A DNA stretch of 64,000 bases from NCBI GenBank assembly GCA_014800685.1, contig JAAVFQ010000020.1:1-64000 (forward strand), read 5' to 3'. Source of the DNA: Bacteroidales bacterium. GTDB lineage: Bacteria; Bacteroidota; Bacteroidia; Bacteroidales; Muribaculaceae. Position numbers and translations under genes: made by a program. Shown piece by piece: positions 61,501 to 64,000 of the stretch. The notes under the pieces are model-generated. The model saw only the letters and a list, made by a program, of their open reading frames with translations. It did no database searches and was not told the DNA's origin. Every line of letters starts with the position of its first letter. Within the stretch, counting starts at the first letter, position 1.

Positions 61501-62528
61501 CTGTGGGCAATGAGTATTATCTCGGCCTGGACGACTATATGCGCTCTACAGGCATGACTCATCAGCTCGTGCCCACCATGCAGGAGGCTTACGCTCCGCG
61601 CACGGACAGAGCCTACGACGTCATCACCAAGAAATACCGATGGGGTGGAGCCGAAAATGCCCGACCGGGGAGCGCCCCCTACTTCGATGAGACAGCCGGG
61701 CGCATGCTCACTACGGTCAGAAGCTCAATGGCTGACCTCGCCCTTCAGTTTATTGCCGAGGGAGACGAGGCACGCGAGAAGGGTGACCGCTCGCTGGCCC
61801 GGACTGACTATCAACGCGCTCTGGAAGTGATTCGCCTCATGGACCGTATGGTAGGCGAAAACACCATGAAATATCCTCTGAGCATCGCTCTCAACGTGGC
61901 TGAAATATATGGCGAGCTCGGCGAGAAAGATCGCCTCGGACAAGCCTCTCTCAAGGCTGACGCGCGCAAGATTCTCAAGGGGCTGATGGAGCGCTATGCC
62001 ATCTATGTGGCCTATAACCGTGCCATGTCCATGCAGTTTGCCAATCCCAGCTTCACGCTCGAAACCGGATATATCCCCTATCGCTATTATCGCATCGTGG
62101 AGCTCTATGAGCAGTTTGGTGGCAAAGCTTCCGACGCTGAGGCCATCCTGCGCCCCTACGGCATAAAACTCGCTGAACTGCGCAGCAACTATGAGCAGCT
62201 GCTCGGAGCAGGGAGCCTGCCGGCAGGGAATGATGCTGCGGGAGCGGATGTCGTAGATGTCAACGCCTATGCCGACGAGATACTCAAATATGCCGAGATA
62301 GTGGCTCATCTCCAGAGCCTCTCGCCGGCAGACTATGCCGCCACTTCAGAGGAGGAACGAAACATCGACTCGCTCTTCAATGAGATACTCAAATTCTACC
62401 TCGACAATGGCGGAAACGCCGACCGTCTCAACGCCAATGAGAATTACAAGGCGGTAGACCGCGAGCGCTCCAGACGATTGAGCGATCAGTATCTCAAGGC
62501 TCACCCGGAGCAGATGGTGGCCGACTGA
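58506..62528 (+). CDS. DUF2723/GT117-type membrane glycosyltransferase
   Basis: A 1340-residue membrane protein. The DUF2723 N-terminus is clear (ALATYWLTLEPTASYWDCGE, then FIIQADKLEVGHPPGNPIFM), with about twelve helices up to residue 860, interrupted by a soluble loop. The C-terminal 450 residues are soluble and helical, with many Glu/Arg. The family is placed in GT117 and thought to glycosylate proteins or lipids in Bacteroidota; the acceptor here is unknown. It leads a three-gene plus-strand run with a deacetylase (23-bp gap) and an epimerase. Confidence 0.85.
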   Translation: MITKRYNLINNAGGWLVFLIALATYWLTLEPTASYWDCGEFIIQADKLEVGHPPGNPIFMLTARFFANFAPDAQHVSLMVNAMSGLLSALTILLLFWTISHLVRRLIVRDNTSAELTLQQMLVIFGSAAVGSLAYCWSDTFWFSAVEGEVYAFSSFCTALVFWLILKWETRADSPHSDRYLILIAYIIGVSVAVHLLNLLCIPAIVLVFAYRKYKDMDVLKSLIALLISFAIIVLVLYGLVPGFIKVAQQFELNFVNGSGLPFNSGTIIYTIVTLCVFVWALFSLTRAKSAMMMIISFLAAVTLSGMLFIGHSLWVGIFLTATLLGYLLRAAKTNRLPVRVLSLVMWSIAVIFVGYSSYALILIRSNARTPMNQNAPDNVFDLASYLNREQYGETPLLYGPTFDAGVMQKMIGAYTDTITIREDGTPVTLTTPQYQSIQEPGKALYTKGVHGSAPTSALGFLSDSENAENARLAASGKDYYAKRDYEPEAKYNSELQMILPRLYSSMHRSEYARWVNLDTLPENLKTLTAIDAQTGEKIPELDTRRQPEINEVSGTIYYPQKIGYKPTFSQNLAYFINYQLNHMYLRYFMWNFAGRQNDLLNQQQELDAGNWISGIPAIDNSRLGDQSLLPPELGKENKGHNVYYMLPLLLGIIGLLWQAFAGRRGIEQFWVIFFLFFMTGIAIVLYLNQTPMQPRERDYAFAGSFYAFAIWIGMGVAGLWRIMMWALARRRKKDAAIPADTTPAEAARHEEELQLSAYTDEPAALRRSSRICAAVACLLGIIVPLQMVSQTWDDHDRSGRYAARDYAINYLESLEPNAIVFCNGDNDTFPLWYVQEVEGVRPDVRIINLSYLNSAWYTDQQRVQAYSAAPIDIQAKPSDYAYDRIGVVLFNPQVRTPMPLNEALRQAYSGEAKVGDYPYPAIPTSIVTIPVDKKAVVARGLVAPQDTARLVNEIAIDLAGTSTSGQRGYLTMSEVIMLDIIATNAAKGWPRPIYWCMTVGNEYYLGLDDYMRSTGMTHQLVPTMQEAYAPRTDRAYDVITKKYRWGGAENARPGSAPYFDETAGRMLTTVRSSMADLALQFIAEGDEAREKGDRSLARTDYQRALEVIRLMDRMVGENTMKYPLSIALNVAEIYGELGEKDRLGQASLKADARKILKGLMERYAIYVAYNRAMSMQFANPSFTLETGYIPYRYYRIVELYEQFGGKASDAEAILRPYGIKLAELRSNYEQLLGAGSLPAGNDAAGADVVDVNAYADEILKYAEIVAHLQSLSPADYAATSEEERNIDSLFNEILKFYLDNGGNADRLNANENYKAVDRERSRRLSDQYLKAHPEQMVAD

Positions 62529-62551
62529 AGTTGATTCTTAAAGAAGAGTCC

Positions 62552-63160
62552 ATGCTGATAGAACGCCCTCCACGCATCTTCCGCTCGCTCTTCCCCGGGG
62601 CCACTTTCCGTCTCGATACGCCTCACAAGCAGGTGATGCTGACCTTTGACGACGGCCCTATACCGGAGGCTACGCCGGAAATACTCGGCATATTGCGGCA
62701 ATATGGAGTGAAAGCCACCTTCTTTCTCGTCGGCGACAATGTGAGGAAATATCCTCATCTGCTGCAGAAAATAGTTGCCGACGGGCACTCCATAGGCAAC
62801 CACACCATGCATCATCTCCAGGGGCTCCGCACCCCGCTGGAGAAATACATGGCGGACGTGGAGAGCGCCGACACTTTCATCGGGTCGCCCCTCTTCCGGC
62901 CTCCCCACGGGCTACTGACCTCCGCTCAACTCAAACGGCTCGGCGAGCGGCATAAAATAGTGATGTATGACCTCGTGACGCGCGACTACAGCCGCCGGCT
63001 CAACTCCGAAGACGTCTACCGCAATGTCGTCAGGCTGACTCGTCCCGGCTCTATAATAGTCTTTCATGACTCACTGCGCAGCATAGAAAAACTGCGCACA
63101 GCACTGCCCCGATGCCTCGAATGGCTCCGGAGAGAAGGATATGAATGTATAACACTCTGA
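62552..63160 (+). CDS. NodB-type polysaccharide deacetylase
   Basis: A 202-residue deacetylase from MLIERPPRIFRSLF; an upstream TTG adds seven residues and is less likely. The NodB domain has MLTFDDGPIPEATPEIL (catalytic Asp pair), GHSIGNHTMHHLQGL (metal His pair), RPPHGLLTSAQLKRL and a C-terminal IIVFHDSLRSIEKL. It should remove N- or O-acetyl groups from a glycan or peptidoglycan, cytoplasmic or exported by an unclear route, since no signal peptide is seen. It lies between the GT117 gene and the epimerase. Confidence 0.85.
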   Translation: MLIERPPRIFRSLFPGATFRLDTPHKQVMLTFDDGPIPEATPEILGILRQYGVKATFFLVGDNVRKYPHLLQKIVADGHSIGNHTMHHLQGLRTPLEKYMADVESADTFIGSPLFRPPHGLLTSAQLKRLGERHKIVMYDLVTRDYSRRLNSEDVYRNVVRLTRPGSIIVFHDSLRSIEKLRTALPRCLEWLRREGYECITL

Positions 63161-63169
63161 GAGAACAGT

Positions 63170-64000
63170 ATGACAAGGAAAAAGAAAGTTCTCATAGTAG
63201 GTGCCGGCGGATTTGCCGGCGGATTTATAGTGCAGGAGGCTCTGCGTCGCGGGTTTGACGTCTACGCAGGCGTGCGCCGGTCCACCTCACGCAAATATCT
63301 TACCGACCCGGCCATCCATTTCGTAGTCTTTGATTTTGACAATCCCGACTCCCTGCCGGGCACCCTCGTATCGGCACTCCCCGATGGAGAACGCTGGGAC
63401 TATATCGTATATAACCTCGGCGCTACGAAATGCCTGAACTTCATGACCTTCTCCAAAGTCAACTACGGCTATCTGCGCTCCTTCACCGAGGCACTGAGAA
63501 AAAGGGGGCTTGAGCCTGACCGGTTTCTCTTTATCTCCTCCCTCTCGGCGCTCGGTCCAGGCGATGAGAAGGGCTACGCTCCTTTCACCGAATCAAAGAT
63601 ACCCACACCCGACACTCGCTATGGCTCCTCCAAGCTCAAAGCCGAGCTCTGGCTTCAGGAGAGCGGCCTGCGCTATATCATCTTCCGGGCCACAGGTCTT
63701 TACGGGCCTCGAGACCATGACTACTTCCTGATGTTCAAGTCCATATCCAAAGGATTTGACTTCTCGGTAGGATTTCGCCGACAGGTGTTGAGCTTCCTTT
63801 ATGTAGAAGACCTCGCGCGCGCCATTTTTGACGCTCTGGCCAACGCTCCGGCCGGTGAGATATATAACGTGGCAGAGCCTCAGACCTATACCCAGAAAGA
63901 GTTTCGCAGCATGACGGCCAAAGCTCTCGGGAAGCGCTTCGTCATTCCGATGCGAATGCCCCTCTGGGCAGTGAAGGCCGTCTCTGCAGTAGCAGAGAAA
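63170..64000 (+). CDS. NAD-dependent epimerase/dehydratase (3' end cut by window)
   Basis: An open frame of 277 codons that continues beyond the window. The start MTRKKKVLIVGAGGFAGGF carries the Rossmann GxxGxxG. Further on, LFISSLSALGPG and the Tyr-x3-Lys site YGSSKLKAELWLQ follow, then IFRATGLYGPRDHDYFLMF and FLYVEDLARAIFDAL. It is an extended SDR of the sugar-nucleotide epimerase type, though other substrates are possible. It starts 9 bp after the deacetylase and is co-transcribed. Confidence 0.85.
   Translation, partial: MTRKKKVLIVGAGGFAGGFIVQEALRRGFDVYAGVRRSTSRKYLTDPAIHFVVFDFDNPDSLPGTLVSALPDGERWDYIVYNLGATKCLNFMTFSKVNYGYLRSFTEALRKRGLEPDRFLFISSLSALGPGDEKGYAPFTESKIPTPDTRYGSSKLKAELWLQESGLRYIIFRATGLYGPRDHDYFLMFKSISKGFDFSVGFRRQVLSFLYVEDLARAIFDALANAPAGEIYNVAEPQTYTQKEFRSMTAKALGKRFVIPMRMPLWAVKAVSAVAEK

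Overview
The window is chromosomal DNA of a gut Bacteroidales bacterium, most likely Muribaculaceae (S24-7). The evidence is: Bacteroidota-type promoters (TTG/TTTG, then 19-21 nt, then TAnnTTTG) before many genes; the parA-parB-DUF5683-mltD run; DUF4919, DUF2723/GT117 and M64 genes; BspA-like LRR proteins; and large secreted proteins with type IX-like C-terminal tails. Composition is fairly GC-rich, except for an AT-rich island at about 26.6-28.8 kb. I saw no rRNA, tRNA, CRISPR array, transposase or prophage.

Layout. 1-3.6 kb: the tail of a large secreted protein, a GT4 glycosyltransferase, a degenerate alanine-dehydrogenase-like protein and a small lipoprotein. 3.6-8.2 kb: chromosome partitioning and cell wall (mltD, DUF5683, parB, parA). 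8.4-14.0 kb: MATE exporter, class II aldolase, an LpxL-like acyltransferase, a small secreted protein, rnhB and a polyprenyl diphosphate synthase. 14.2-20.4 kb: polA, a coiled-coil protein, a zinc-ribbon DUF805 protein, nadK and a CBS protein. 20.7-26.6 kb: pdxJ, exbB-exbD-tonB-like, miaB and an acetate/succinate CoA-transferase. 26.6-28.6 kb: an AT-rich island flanked by two related direct repeats, holding a truncated C25-propeptide-like gene and an LRR protein. 28.8-32.3 kb: a membrane protein, a DUF4919 protein, a SlyD-like FKBP and an M64 peptidase. 32.3-41.9 kb: a TolC/HlyD/two-permease exporter, a 7TM-HD phosphodiesterase and RelA/SpoT. 42.1-52.1 kb: two giant divergent paralogous secreted proteins. 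52.3-56.5 kb: a small membrane protein, an Lrp regulator, a candidate structured small RNA and a three-gene reductase operon. 57.0-64 kb: a DAACS transporter, a GT117-type membrane protein, a polysaccharide deacetylase and a partial NAD-dependent epimerase.

The most interesting region is 53.1-56.8 kb. Three minus-strand genes encode a steroid 5-alpha-reductase homologue with the catalytic Glu and Tyr retained, a single-domain Old Yellow Enzyme and an SDR hydroxysteroid-type dehydrogenase. This is the enzyme set that Bacteroidales use to reduce 3-oxo-delta4 bile acids or steroids. It lies beside an Lrp gene whose promoter is back-to-back with an orphan promoter. The orphan promoter drives a highly structured, apparently non-coding transcript, and another structured intergenic region lies upstream of the operon.

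Other threads are a family of sequence-conserved hairpin terminators (consensus near GAGGGTGTGTC...GCGCACCCTC) behind many genes, a near-identical 44-bp repeat at two unrelated loci, a DNA polymerase I that has lost its proofreading residues, and a DAACS transporter with a Glu where acidic-substrate carriers have Arg.
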